Of a DNA stretch of 5,169 bases, positions 1-5,169 are shown piece by piece; the stretch's first letter is position 1; every line of letters starts with the position of its first letter. The stretch is taken from positions 1 through 5,169 of the forward strand of contig PMNO01000578.1 of NCBI GenBank assembly GCA_003161835.1. The letters are read 5' to 3'. The notes beneath the pieces were generated by a model. The model was not told the origin of the DNA. It worked only from the letters and a program-made list of their open reading frames with translations, and did not search any database. A program made the translations under genes and the position numbers. The DNA is from Myxococcales bacterium (GTDB taxonomy: Bacteria > Myxococcota_A > Polyangia > Fen-1088).

Positions 1-57
1 CCACGAATTCGCGGCTTCAACCGACTGACCGTATCATCGCCCCAGAGTCTGTCGTCC

Positions 58-1056
58 ATGCCCCGCACCGCAGCCACGTCGGCCACGAAATCCTCCACGC
101 GACGGCGACCGGCCGCTGCTGACTCCGACGCGGGGCCCGACTTCGCCACCTTGCCCACGGAGGCGCGTCATCCCCTGACCGGGGACATGGACAGCTGGCG
201 GCCCGAGGAAGTGGTCAAGTTGATGCTGGACGAGGAGATCGCGGGCGTGCGCGCGGCACGAGCCCGGGCGGCGCAGATCGGGCGCGCGGCGCAATTGTGC
301 GCCGATCGCCTCGCGGCGGGCGGACGACTGGTGTACGTCGGAGCGGGAACGTCCGGGCGGCTCGGAAGCCTCGACGCCGCCGAGTGTGTTCCCACGTTCG
401 GTGTGCCCCCCTCGCGCGTCGCGGCCGTCATCGCGGGCGGACCGTCCGCGTTGACCCGCGCCGTCGAGGGCGCCGAGGACAACGCCCGTGACGCAGAGGC
501 GCGCCTGCGCCGCATCGCCGTCGGTCCCAGCGACGCCGTCTGCTGCATCGCCGCGTCGGGAGTCACGCGATTCGTGCACAGCGCCCTGGAATACGCGCGC
601 TTTCGGCGTGCGGCCACCATCTTCGTGACGTGCGGATCACCGCAGAACGCCGACGAGCTGGCCGATATCGTGATTGACGTCCAGACCGGGCCCGAGGTCA
701 TCGCGGGATCGACGCGCCTGAAGGCAGGCACGGCGACCAAGGTGGTCTTGAATGCCATCTCGACCACGGCCTTCGTACTCTTGGGAAAAACTTACGCCGG
801 ATTGATGGTCGACGTCCGCCCCACCAACGCCAAGCTTTGGGCCCGCGCGGTCCGCATCGTGCACCTGCTGACGGGCCTGGACGATGGCGAGGCGCGCGCC
901 TTGATCGAGAAAGCCGGGGGTCGAGCCAAGGTGGCCATCGTCATGCACCACGCCCGGGTGGGGGCGGCGCGCGCGCGCGAGCTGTTGATCGAGCACAAAG
1001 GCGCCCTGCGCGCGATCATCGGCGACATCTCTCCGACCGGGAAGGCGCTGCCGTGA
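58..1056 (+). CDS. murQ: N-acetylmuramic acid 6-phosphate etherase MurQ
   Basis: Cytoplasmic lyase that cleaves the D-lactyl ether of MurNAc-6-phosphate to give GlcNAc-6-phosphate and D-lactate in peptidoglycan recycling. The 332-residue product has the family N-terminal signature TEARHPLTGDMDSW (34-47). The SIS sugar-phosphate domain carries GAGTSGRLGSLDAAEC (95-110) and AVEGAED (135-141). By alignment from memory with E. coli MurQ, Glu109 and Glu140 match the catalytic Glu83 and Glu114. GSTRLKAGTATK (217-228) and VDVRPTNAKL are further family blocks. The roughly 30-residue Arg/Ala/Ser/Thr-rich N-terminus goes beyond the usual length of about 300. ATG 58 is the first start codon in frame, but the frame stays open to the window edge and there is no strong ribosome binding site (only CAGAG at 43-47), so the true start could lie outside. 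The 3' end overlaps anmK by 4 bp. Function is very secure, the start less so. Confidence 0.95.
   Translation: MPRTAATSATKSSTRRRPAAADSDAGPDFATLPTEARHPLTGDMDSWRPEEVVKLMLDEEIAGVRAARARAAQIGRAAQLCADRLAAGGRLVYVGAGTSGRLGSLDAAECVPTFGVPPSRVAAVIAGGPSALTRAVEGAEDNARDAEARLRRIAVGPSDAVCCIAASGVTRFVHSALEYARFRRAATIFVTCGSPQNADELADIVIDVQTGPEVIAGSTRLKAGTATKVVLNAISTTAFVLLGKTYAGLMVDVRPTNAKLWARAVRIVHLLTGLDDGEARALIEKAGGRAKVAIVMHHARVGAARARELLIEHKGALRAIIGDISPTGKALP
1041..1055 (+). promoter_or_regulatory. Ribosome binding site and GTGA start of anmK
   Basis: GAAGG at 1041-1045 sits 7 nt before GTG 1053, and the murQ stop TGA occupies 1054-1056. The overlap decides the anmK start and suggests that ribosomes finishing murQ re-initiate on anmK. 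Confidence 0.7.
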
Positions 1057-2228
1057 ACAGCGCCGCGGGCACCGATCCGCTCTGGCACCTCATTCAGCTC
1101 CGATCCCTGCCGTCGCGCCTGGTGATTGGCCTTCTGTCGGGCACCAGCGCAGACGGAACCGACGCGGCGCTTTGTGAAATCTTCGGCGCAGGCGAGACCA
1201 CACGCGTCCAGATGCGCGGCTTCGTGACCGCCCCTTTTTCGCGTGAGCTGCGTGAGCGCATATTCGCCATATCCGAAGCCCGGGTCACCGAACTGTGCGA
1301 TCTGGATGTGCTCCTCGGGGAGGCATTCGCCGACGCGGCCCGCGCTGTCGCCGCCGCGGCGGGATTGACCTTGACCGACGTTCATCTGATTGGCTCGCAT
1401 GGACAGACCGCCGTTCACCATCCGCGTTCGGCGGGGCAACTGGGCGCGACGATGCAGATCGGCGAAGCGGCGGTGATCGCGGAGCGGACCGGGCTACCCG
1501 TGATCTCCGATTTTCGCGTGCGCGACGTCGCCGCCGGCGGCGAGGGCGCCCCGCTGGTGCCGCTCGTTGACTACCTCTTGTGCCGCAAGGCGGGAACCCG
1601 TCGGGCGCTGCAGAATATCGGCGGCATCGCGAACGTCACGCTGGTGGGCGACACGCTGGACAGCGTGGTCGCATTCGACAACGGGCCGGGGAATATGGCC
1701 CTGGACGCGGTGGCCCGGGCCGCATCGGACGGGCTCGAACCGTTCGATCGAGACGGCGCGCGCGCTGCCCGGGGGCGCGTCGACGGCACGTTGCTCGCGG
1801 AATTGCACGGGCACCCATACCTGGCGAGGCCGCTGCCCAAATCGACCGGGCGCGAGCTGTTCGGGAAGGACTTCGCCTATCCGTTGTTGGGGCGCTACGA
1901 GAACCGCCTGGACGATCTGTTGGCCACCTTGACCCGGTTCACGGCCGAGGCGATCGCCCGCAGCTATCGAGAGCTGCTGCCCGCCCTGCCGGACGAGGTC
2001 TACGTGTCGGGCGGCGGCGCCCTGAATGCGACCCTCATGGAGCACCTGGCGCGGCTGCTGGCGCCGATTCCAGTGTTGACGTCATCCGCACTGGGGATCG
2101 ATCCCAAAACCAAGGAGGCCATCGCCTTCGCGGTGCTGGCGAACGAAACGCTGTTTGGTCACCCCGGCAACGTGCCAGCGGCTACCGGCGCGGTGGGACC
2201 ACGGGTGCTGGGTAAGATGACGTTCTGA
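1053..2228 (+). CDS. anmK: Anhydro-N-acetylmuramic acid kinase AnmK
   Basis: Hydrolyses and phosphorylates 1,6-anhydro-MurNAc, released from the cell wall by lytic transglycosylases, with ATP to give MurNAc-6-phosphate, the substrate of MurQ. The 391-residue product shows the N-terminal phosphate loop IGLLSGTSADGTD (25-37), IGSHGQT (113-119), SDFRVRD (152-158) followed by GGEGAPLVP, NIGGIAN (188-194), FDNGPGN (208-214), PKSTGREL (262-269), VSGGGALN (318-325) and GNVPAATGA (372-380). Asp209 in FDNGPGN corresponds to the catalytic Asp of the family's DTGPGN motif (Asp182 in P. aeruginosa AnmK, from memory). GTG 1053 is chosen because it forms a GTGA stop-start overlap with murQ and has a GAAGG ribosome binding site at 1041-1045, 7 nt upstream. 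The frame is open further upstream, but that part is a shadow of murQ. About 20 residues precede the family core, slightly more than in E. coli. The gene is very probably translationally coupled to murQ. Confidence 0.95.
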   Translation: MNSAAGTDPLWHLIQLRSLPSRLVIGLLSGTSADGTDAALCEIFGAGETTRVQMRGFVTAPFSRELRERIFAISEARVTELCDLDVLLGEAFADAARAVAAAAGLTLTDVHLIGSHGQTAVHHPRSAGQLGATMQIGEAAVIAERTGLPVISDFRVRDVAAGGEGAPLVPLVDYLLCRKAGTRRALQNIGGIANVTLVGDTLDSVVAFDNGPGNMALDAVARAASDGLEPFDRDGARAARGRVDGTLLAELHGHPYLARPLPKSTGRELFGKDFAYPLLGRYENRLDDLLATLTRFTAEAIARSYRELLPALPDEVYVSGGGALNATLMEHLARLLAPIPVLTSSALGIDPKTKEAIAFAVLANETLFGHPGNVPAATGAVGPRVLGKMTF

Positions 2229-2261
2229 GACAACCTCGTGGGGAATCTCTGGTGGCGAAAC

Positions 2262-3488
2262 ATGGACATTAAAACGAAGACTCCATCGAAATTCATTCGT
2301 GTCGCGGCGTGGACATGCTTGTCGCTGTCGCAGCTCACGTGCAATGGCGACACCACCCAGGTCGTGTGCCTGACCGATCTCAACACCTCGGACGCCGGCA
2401 AGAAGGTTCAGGGGTTCATCGATACGTCGAACGCGCTGATCGTCGCCGCCGGCGAGATCGACAGCGGCATGTTGAACGTCTGCAAAGCGATGGCGCACGA
2501 TCTCGGAATCCCGGCCGCGGACCTGGAGCCGGCGGCCGCCAACCCCAATTCCCCGGGCGCGGCGACGGACGCGGCCTGCCGGAGGGTGCGGGCGGAAATC
2601 GACAAGATCGTGAAGGCCGATCTGGTTGCGAACGCGAGTCTGGCGATTGTGTATACGCCGTCGATCTGCACCATCGACGCCGGAGCCCGGCTGCGGTGCG
2701 AACAGCAGTGTGATCCCGTCACCCTGACGGTGACCCGCCTTGAATGCACCCCCGGGCACGCGTACGGGCAGTGCATGGCCAGTTGCATGGGCCGGTGCAC
2801 CGGCAGTTGCAATGGCGCCTGCCGGGGAAGCTGTTCGGGGACCTGCGCGGGCACCTGCACGGGCACCTGCAACGGGGCTTGCGCCGGAACGTGCACGGCG
2901 AAAAATGCTGATGGCTCTTGCTACGGAGCCTGTGCGGGGACCTGCAACGGAACTTGCGCAGGAAGCTGCGAGGGCACTTGCAGCGCCAGTTGCAGCGGAA
3001 CCTGCGGCGCCAGTTGTGTCGGCTCCTGCGAAGGCGACTGCGCCGTATGGGTCGAACCCCCGCGCTGCACCAAGGTCCAGGAAGTCACGATGATTGAAGA
3101 ATGTAAGACCAACTGCGACGCACGCGCCCACTTCGAAGCCACGTGCACGGCACCTGCCCTGACGGTGTCCTACGGGTATGCCGCCACAACGGCGCAAAAA
3201 GCCGGGCTGGACCTTTTGGTCTTGGCCCTGCGGAACAACTATGCGGAGATGCTGCGCCTGGGCGCGCGGGCAAGCCTGGTGGTCGCGGACGCCGCCGGTG
3301 GCTACAGGACCGCCCTACAGGGGGTGGGGACCACAGCGCAGCAGGTTGGGCTGGGCGCGGCCGCTTGCGTGGCCGACGCCATCACGCGGGTGGGCGGCGC
3401 GGCTTCCAAGGTCCAGATCAGCGTCAACGTGAGCATCACCGTCAGCGCGAGCGTGTCGGCGATGGGCGGCGTCGCCGCCGCGCCCTAG
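2262..3488 (+). CDS. Exported Cys-rich repeat protein of unknown function
   Basis: Not a characterised gene. The 408-residue product starts with a basic n-region (KTKTPSKFIR) and a short hydrophobic stretch (14-25), which looks like an export signal. The cysteines at 19 and 27 lack a canonical lipobox (residue -3 before Cys27 is Gln), so lipidation is doubtful. Residues about 40-150 look helical and carry scattered single cysteines. Residues 171-260 hold 22 cysteines at four-residue spacing. Residues 269-295 contain four more cysteines, and about 307-380 again look helical. The tail VQISVNVSITVSASVS (384-399) alternates hydrophobic and polar residues like a beta strand. Counting the whole protein gives 36 cysteines. 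ATG 2262 is preferred over in-frame GTG 2238 because GGTGG (2251-2255) lies 6 nt upstream. The gene starts 33 bp after anmK on the same strand, so co-transcription is possible. From memory, Myxococcota encode uncharacterised proteins with a similar helical / CxGxC / helical layout. A surface, spore-coat or metal-binding role would be speculation. Confidence 0.85.
   Translation: MDIKTKTPSKFIRVAAWTCLSLSQLTCNGDTTQVVCLTDLNTSDAGKKVQGFIDTSNALIVAAGEIDSGMLNVCKAMAHDLGIPAADLEPAAANPNSPGAATDAACRRVRAEIDKIVKADLVANASLAIVYTPSICTIDAGARLRCEQQCDPVTLTVTRLECTPGHAYGQCMASCMGRCTGSCNGACRGSCSGTCAGTCTGTCNGACAGTCTAKNADGSCYGACAGTCNGTCAGSCEGTCSASCSGTCGASCVGSCEGDCAVWVEPPRCTKVQEVTMIEECKTNCDARAHFEATCTAPALTVSYGYAATTAQKAGLDLLVLALRNNYAEMLRLGARASLVVADAAGGYRTALQGVGTTAQQVGLGAAACVADAITRVGGAASKVQISVNVSITVSASVSAMGGVAAAP
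2772..3041 (+). repeat. CxGx cysteine repeat, 22 units in two blocks of 11
   Basis: In-frame degenerate 12-nt repeat of the form TGC-NNN-GGC-NNN, coding for Cys-x-Gly-x. Cysteines occur every fourth residue from 171 to 211 (eleven), then a spacer TAKNADGS (nt 2895-2918), then every fourth residue from 220 to 260 (eleven). The middle position is nearly always Gly (Ala in a few units). The outer positions are Ser, Thr, Ala, Asn, Arg, Glu, Met, Val, Tyr or Asp, so the block is small and hydrophilic. Near-perfect DNA copies occur locally, for example GGCACCTGC at 2850 and 2862, which suggests growth by slippage or unequal exchange. Spacing and counts are read directly; the structural meaning is unknown. 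Confidence 0.95.
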
Positions 3489-3490
3489 GG
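3483..3490. other. Shared palindromic stop site of two convergent genes
   Basis: The palindrome CCCTAGGG contains the TAG stop of the Cys-rich gene (3486-3488, + strand) and the TAG stop of the lipoprotein gene (3487-3485, - strand), giving a 4-bp convergent overlap. There is no space for an intergenic terminator, and I see no stem followed by a T-tract within about 60 bp on either side. Confidence 0.95.
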
Positions 3491-4711
3491 TTTGCAGGTC
3501 AATACGAGCCCGGTCGAATCGACCCAGGTGGGAACCGGCCGGCCCCCGTTGGTGGCAAACATGGCATCGTGGTGTTTCGTCGAAGCGTCCTTGGGCGTCG
3601 TCCCCGCGCCGTCGTCGAAGGGATAGTAGGCCACCAAACCTGGCTCGTCGCCCTTCAAGATGAGCTTGTAGTTGTCGGCGATCTCCTGGGCGGTCCGACC
3701 GACATTCCAGATGCGTAGCTCGTCTATCTTGCCCGTGAAGCCGTTACCCGTGTCCGTGCTGGCGTCCTGTCCGCTGCCGATGGACACCACGGTCTTCATC
3801 GTCAGGAGAGCTCCGGTTTGCTTGGCGGCGGTGATCGGCTGGGCGACGCCATTCACCGTGAACACGAAATTCACGTTCGCTTGCCCTCCAATTCCCGCCG
3901 GGTCATACGCGTAGGCCAGGTGAAGCCAGCCCGTCCTGGAAGGCGCGGGAGTGATGGCCACGTTGTTGTCGCCAGAACAGGTGCCACCCGAGCTGAACGT
4001 GAACGGATCGAACTGTGCCGGAGTGCCGGTCCCGGTGTCGCCACCGTCTACACCGAACGCGTTGCACCGCCCCACCCCGCCGTACTCCACGATGCTGTGT
4101 CCGGCCTTCCAGCTCTCGTTGCCCTCCATGTACAGCCACATCTCGATCGTGCGGGCCGTATTGCCAATCGGCAGATCGGCGCCCAAGTCCGCGAGGACCT
4201 GCATGCTCGTCGTCTTCGCGCCGGCGAGGTCATCTTGAAAATGCAACGACTTGCCCGCGCCGGCGCAGGCCACCATCCCAGCCCCGTCGGTGCTCGCATC
4301 CTGGTCGCCGGATCGCCCCCCGCCAGCGGCACCACCGGCACTGTTTCCCGAACTGCCGCCCGCTGCGCCCGAGGATCCCGGATTGCCCCCCGCACCCCCC
4401 TGACCCGCGCCACCCCCTCCGGTTCCCGACGTGCCGCCCGAAGCCGCTGGAGCACCACCCGTCGCGGGCGAACCACCCGAACCGGCCGCGCTCGCGCCCC
4501 CCGTCCCGGCGCCACCCGTCCCGGTGTTTCCTCCCGTGCCGATCATGCCTCCGCTGCCGTTACCGTGTCCCCCCGATCCGGCCGTGCTTGGCTTGGATCC
4601 CGAGTTGCTGCTGCAACTTGCCAGGGCGGAAATCACCAGCAGCCGGCCCAGAAGACCAAGCGTACGCCCCGCGCCCTGCCAGTCGCTCTTCGAACTAGAC
4701 CTGTCGATCAT
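3485..4711 (-). CDS. Surface lipoprotein with Gly-rich linker and LamG-like domain
   Basis: Predicted lipoprotein of 408 residues. A long n-region is followed by a hydrophobic core and the canonical lipobox LASC, with Cys33 as the lipidated residue. Residues 38-135 are a low-complexity Gly/Ser/Ala/Thr linker. Residues about 154-350 look like a Laminin_G_3 / concanavalin A-like lectin-glucanase fold: ARTIEMWLYMEG (186-197), WLHLAYAYD (262-270), FTVNGV (284-289) and GKIDELRIWNVGRTAQEI (327-344). LVAYYPFDDGAG (359-370) resembles the first strand of a second LamG unit that then stops. Such domains bind glycans or act as adhesion modules; I see no catalytic motif. ATG 4711 is chosen over in-frame ATG 4774 because GAGGTG (4724-4719) lies 7 nt upstream and the longer form adds only a basic, unlikely extension. 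The gene converges on the Cys-rich gene with overlapping stops and is divergent from the LacI-type gene, which may regulate it. The ligand is unknown. Confidence 0.88.
   Translation of the reverse strand: MIDRSSSKSDWQGAGRTLGLLGRLLVISALASCSSNSGSKPSTAGSGGHGNGSGGMIGTGGNTGTGGAGTGGASAAGSGGSPATGGAPAASGGTSGTGGGGAGQGGAGGNPGSSGAAGGSSGNSAGGAAGGGRSGDQDASTDGAGMVACAGAGKSLHFQDDLAGAKTTSMQVLADLGADLPIGNTARTIEMWLYMEGNESWKAGHSIVEYGGVGRCNAFGVDGGDTGTGTPAQFDPFTFSSGGTCSGDNNVAITPAPSRTGWLHLAYAYDPAGIGGQANVNFVFTVNGVAQPITAAKQTGALLTMKTVVSIGSGQDASTDTGNGFTGKIDELRIWNVGRTAQEIADNYKLILKGDEPGLVAYYPFDDGAGTTPKDASTKHHDAMFATNGGRPVPTWVDSTGLVLTCKP
4307..4600 (-). repeat. Low-complexity Gly-rich linker coding region
   Basis: Encodes residues 38-135 of the lipoprotein, dominated by GG, GTGG, AGG and SGG steps with Ser, Ala, Thr and Asn between them. 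At DNA level it is a degenerate run of GGN-rich codons. It most likely forms a flexible tether between the lipid anchor and the LamG-like domain. Similar linkers are common in lipoproteins of large-genome Myxococcota (general recollection). The length may vary between strains. Confidence 0.85.
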
Positions 4712-4718
4712 CGATACA

Positions 4719-4724
4719 CACCTC
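4719..4724 (-). promoter_or_regulatory. Ribosome binding site of the LamG lipoprotein gene
   Basis: On the minus strand GAGGTG reads from 4724 to 4719, and 7 nt separate it from the ATG at 4711-4709. It is the clearest Shine-Dalgarno match in the window and fixes the start at 4711 rather than the upstream in-frame ATG at 4774. Confidence 0.75.
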
Positions 4725-4853
4725 GTTCGCGGCGGTACGACCATGACCGCTCGCGTTTTGTGGGGCCCGCGCATGGTTTCTGCGGGACCGGTTCCTTTGG
4801 TCAGATTCCTGCGGATCCTCGTGGCGCACAGGGTCGCGCGCAGCTCGTTCCTT

Positions 4854-4868
4854 CATGCTCCGAGCATG
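4854..4868. repeat. 15-bp perfect palindrome CATGCTC-C-GAGCATG
   Basis: Inverted repeat with 7-bp arms (CATGCTC at 4854-4860, GAGCATG at 4862-4868) and a single central base. Part of it (CATGCTCCGA, 4854-4863) is repeated exactly in inverted orientation at 4918-4927. The compact odd-spaced dyad suggests a dimeric repressor or activator site; the protein is unknown. Confidence 0.6.
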
Positions 4869-4905
4869 TCCGTGACGCGAAATGTTACCGTTACCTTCTA
4901 TCGTT

Positions 4906-4927
4906 TTCGGAGCACGTTCGGAGCATG
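4906..4927. repeat. Tandem 11-bp repeat TTCGGAGCAYG
   Basis: Two adjacent copies, TTCGGAGCACG (4906-4916) and TTCGGAGCATG (4917-4927), differ at one base. The 11-bp spacing places both on the same face of the helix. They share the GAGCAYG core with the palindrome at 4854-4868, which makes four cores in 74 bp. Confidence 0.65.
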
Positions 4928-4974
4928 CGCGGCGAGTCCCACCCGCGCCAACGCCCCTTCGGAACAGGGTTGCG

Positions 4975-5022
4975 TTGACCGCTGAGCCATGAAATGTTAA
5001 CGATATCGTCTAACAGCGTCAA
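4975..5022. promoter_or_regulatory. Candidate overlapping divergent promoters with operator palindrome
   Basis: On the minus strand TTGACG (5022-5017) is followed after exactly 17 nt by TAACAT (4999-4994), a 5/6 and 4/6 match to the -35 and -10 consensus, reading towards the lipoprotein gene with a leader of about 275 nt. On the plus strand TTGACC (4975-4980) is followed after 18 nt by the weaker AACGAT (4999-5004), reading towards the LacI-type gene. Between the boxes lies the perfect 10-bp palindrome ACGATATCGT (5000-5009), bordered by TGTTA (4995-4999) on the left and, after one extra C, TAACA (5011-5015) on the right. An operator here would overlap both promoters, as expected for autoregulation by a LacI-type protein. 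This is inference; no start site is known. Confidence 0.4.
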
Positions 5023-5036
5023 GGCCAGGGCAGTCT

Positions 5037-5040
5037 AGGA
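5037..5040 (+). promoter_or_regulatory. Possible ribosome binding site of the LacI-type gene
   Basis: AGGA at 5037-5040 lies 10 nt before TTG 5051. An in-frame stop TAG at 5036-5038 leaves TTG as the only usable start before the helix-turn-helix, so this weak site decides the start by elimination. Confidence 0.5.
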
Positions 5041-5050
5041 CCGATTCCCA

Positions 5051-5169
5051 TTGAACGCCACAGTTCGCGACGTTGCAAAGAAGTCCGGCGTCTCCGCCAT
5101 GACAGTCTCGCGCGTGATAAACGGCGGCGCGGGGGTCCGTCCCGAGACCCGGCTCCGCGTGGAGCACGC
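5051..5169 (+). CDS. LacI-family transcriptional regulator, N-terminal part only
   Basis: Only the first 39 codons are in the window; the gene continues past the end. The translation, MNATVRDVAKKSGVSAMTVS followed by RVINGGAGVRPETRLRVEHA, is the classic LacI/GalR DNA-binding head. The first helix is VRDVAKKSG, the turn and recognition helix are VSAMTVSRVING, and the VRPETRLRVEHA helix follows. The hinge and sugar-binding domains are not visible, so the effector cannot be predicted. TTG 5051 is taken as the start because the in-frame stop TAG at 5036-5038 lies just upstream, with no ATG or GTG between, and because it gives the normal family distance to the helix-turn-helix. LacI-type proteins usually repress sugar-related genes next to them and often themselves. 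The divergent LamG lipoprotein gene is a natural target, along with genes beyond the window. Confidence 0.9.
   Translation, partial: MNATVRDVAKKSGVSAMTVSRVINGGAGVRPETRLRVEH

Larger units (their letters stand above)
4712..5050. promoter_or_regulatory. Divergent regulatory region between lipoprotein and LacI-type genes
   Basis: 339 bp without a credible gene. Two locally AT-richer patches (about 4880-4905 and 4985-5015) stand out in otherwise GC-rich DNA. They hold the dyads and repeats listed separately: GAGCAYG boxes at 4854-4927, a 12-mer repeated at 4879 and 4991, and a palindrome at 4995-5015 between opposed TTGAC boxes. The 130 bp nearest the lipoprotein gene (4725-4850) show nothing recognisable. 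The start codons of the flanking genes point outward, so promoters for both must lie here. Confidence 0.7.

Noticed and set aside
32..37. TATCAT as a -10 element for murQ
   Set aside because: It matches 5 of 6 consensus bases, but no -35-like hexamer sits at 16-19 nt upstream, and the gene may belong to an operon starting outside the window.
2238..2261. GTG 2238 as start of the Cys-rich gene
   Set aside because: It has only a weak GAGA upstream, while ATG 2262 has GGTGG at 6 nt and yields a more normal export signal.
2262..2342. Lipobox at Cys19 or Cys27 of the Cys-rich protein
   Set aside because: The residues before each Cys (AWT and QLT) do not fit the L-[AS]-[GAS]-C pattern, so I do not call it a lipoprotein despite the export-like N-terminus.
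2082..3197. Long minus-strand open frame antisense to anmK and the Cys-rich gene
   Set aside because: A high-GC shadow frame: low-complexity Arg/Gly/Ala-rich product, no family motif, and it spans two well supported plus-strand genes.
3512..3524. GGTCGAATCGACC inverted repeat as a terminator for the Cys-rich gene
   Set aside because: The stem is only 5 bp around an AAT loop, no T-tract follows, and it lies inside the coding end of the lipoprotein gene.
4709..4774. Longer start for the lipoprotein at ATG 4774
   Set aside because: It adds 21 basic residues before the signal peptide and lacks the strong GAGGTG ribosome binding site that precedes ATG 4711.
3818..4978. Long plus-strand open frame opposite the LamG lipoprotein gene
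   Set aside because: Arg/Pro-rich translation with no recognisable domain; it mirrors the codon bias of the minus-strand gene, which has a lipobox, LamG motifs and a good ribosome binding site.

Overview
High-GC bacterial DNA with five protein-coding genes, the last one cut by the window end. I see no RNA genes, mobile elements or CRISPR arrays. The organism is probably a member of the Myxococcota (Polyangia-like). This is inferred from protein style: a long Gly/Ser/Ala/Thr linker behind a lipobox followed by a LamG-type lectin fold, and an exported-looking protein with dozens of cysteines in a Cys-x-Gly-x register. The sequence alone cannot settle the genus.

Left part (58-2228, + strand): a tightly coupled peptidoglycan-recycling pair. 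anmK phosphorylates 1,6-anhydro-MurNAc to MurNAc-6-phosphate, and murQ removes the D-lactyl ether to give GlcNAc-6-phosphate. The two genes overlap by GTGA. A third gene (2262-3488) follows 33 bp later on the same strand and could share the transcript. It encodes an uncharacterised 408-residue protein with a 90-residue core of 22 cysteines at strict four-residue spacing, in two runs of eleven. This is the most unusual object in the window.

Middle (3485-4711, - strand): a lipoprotein gene runs towards the Cys-rich gene, and the two stop codons share one palindromic CTAG. The product has a type II signal peptide, about 100 residues of Gly-rich linker and a C-terminal LamG-like domain, so it is probably displayed on the outer membrane or cell surface.

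Right part (4712-5169): a 339-bp intergenic region separates the lipoprotein gene from a divergent LacI-family regulator that starts at TTG 5051 and runs off the window. The region is rich in dyads and repeats. It holds a palindrome between two opposed TTGAC boxes, a 12-mer present twice, and a cluster of GAGCAYG boxes. This layout suggests that the regulator controls itself and the divergent lipoprotein gene, but that is inference.

Nothing here proves a new system. The best candidates for follow-up are the Cys-repeat protein and the operator-like architecture between the lipoprotein gene and the LacI-type gene.
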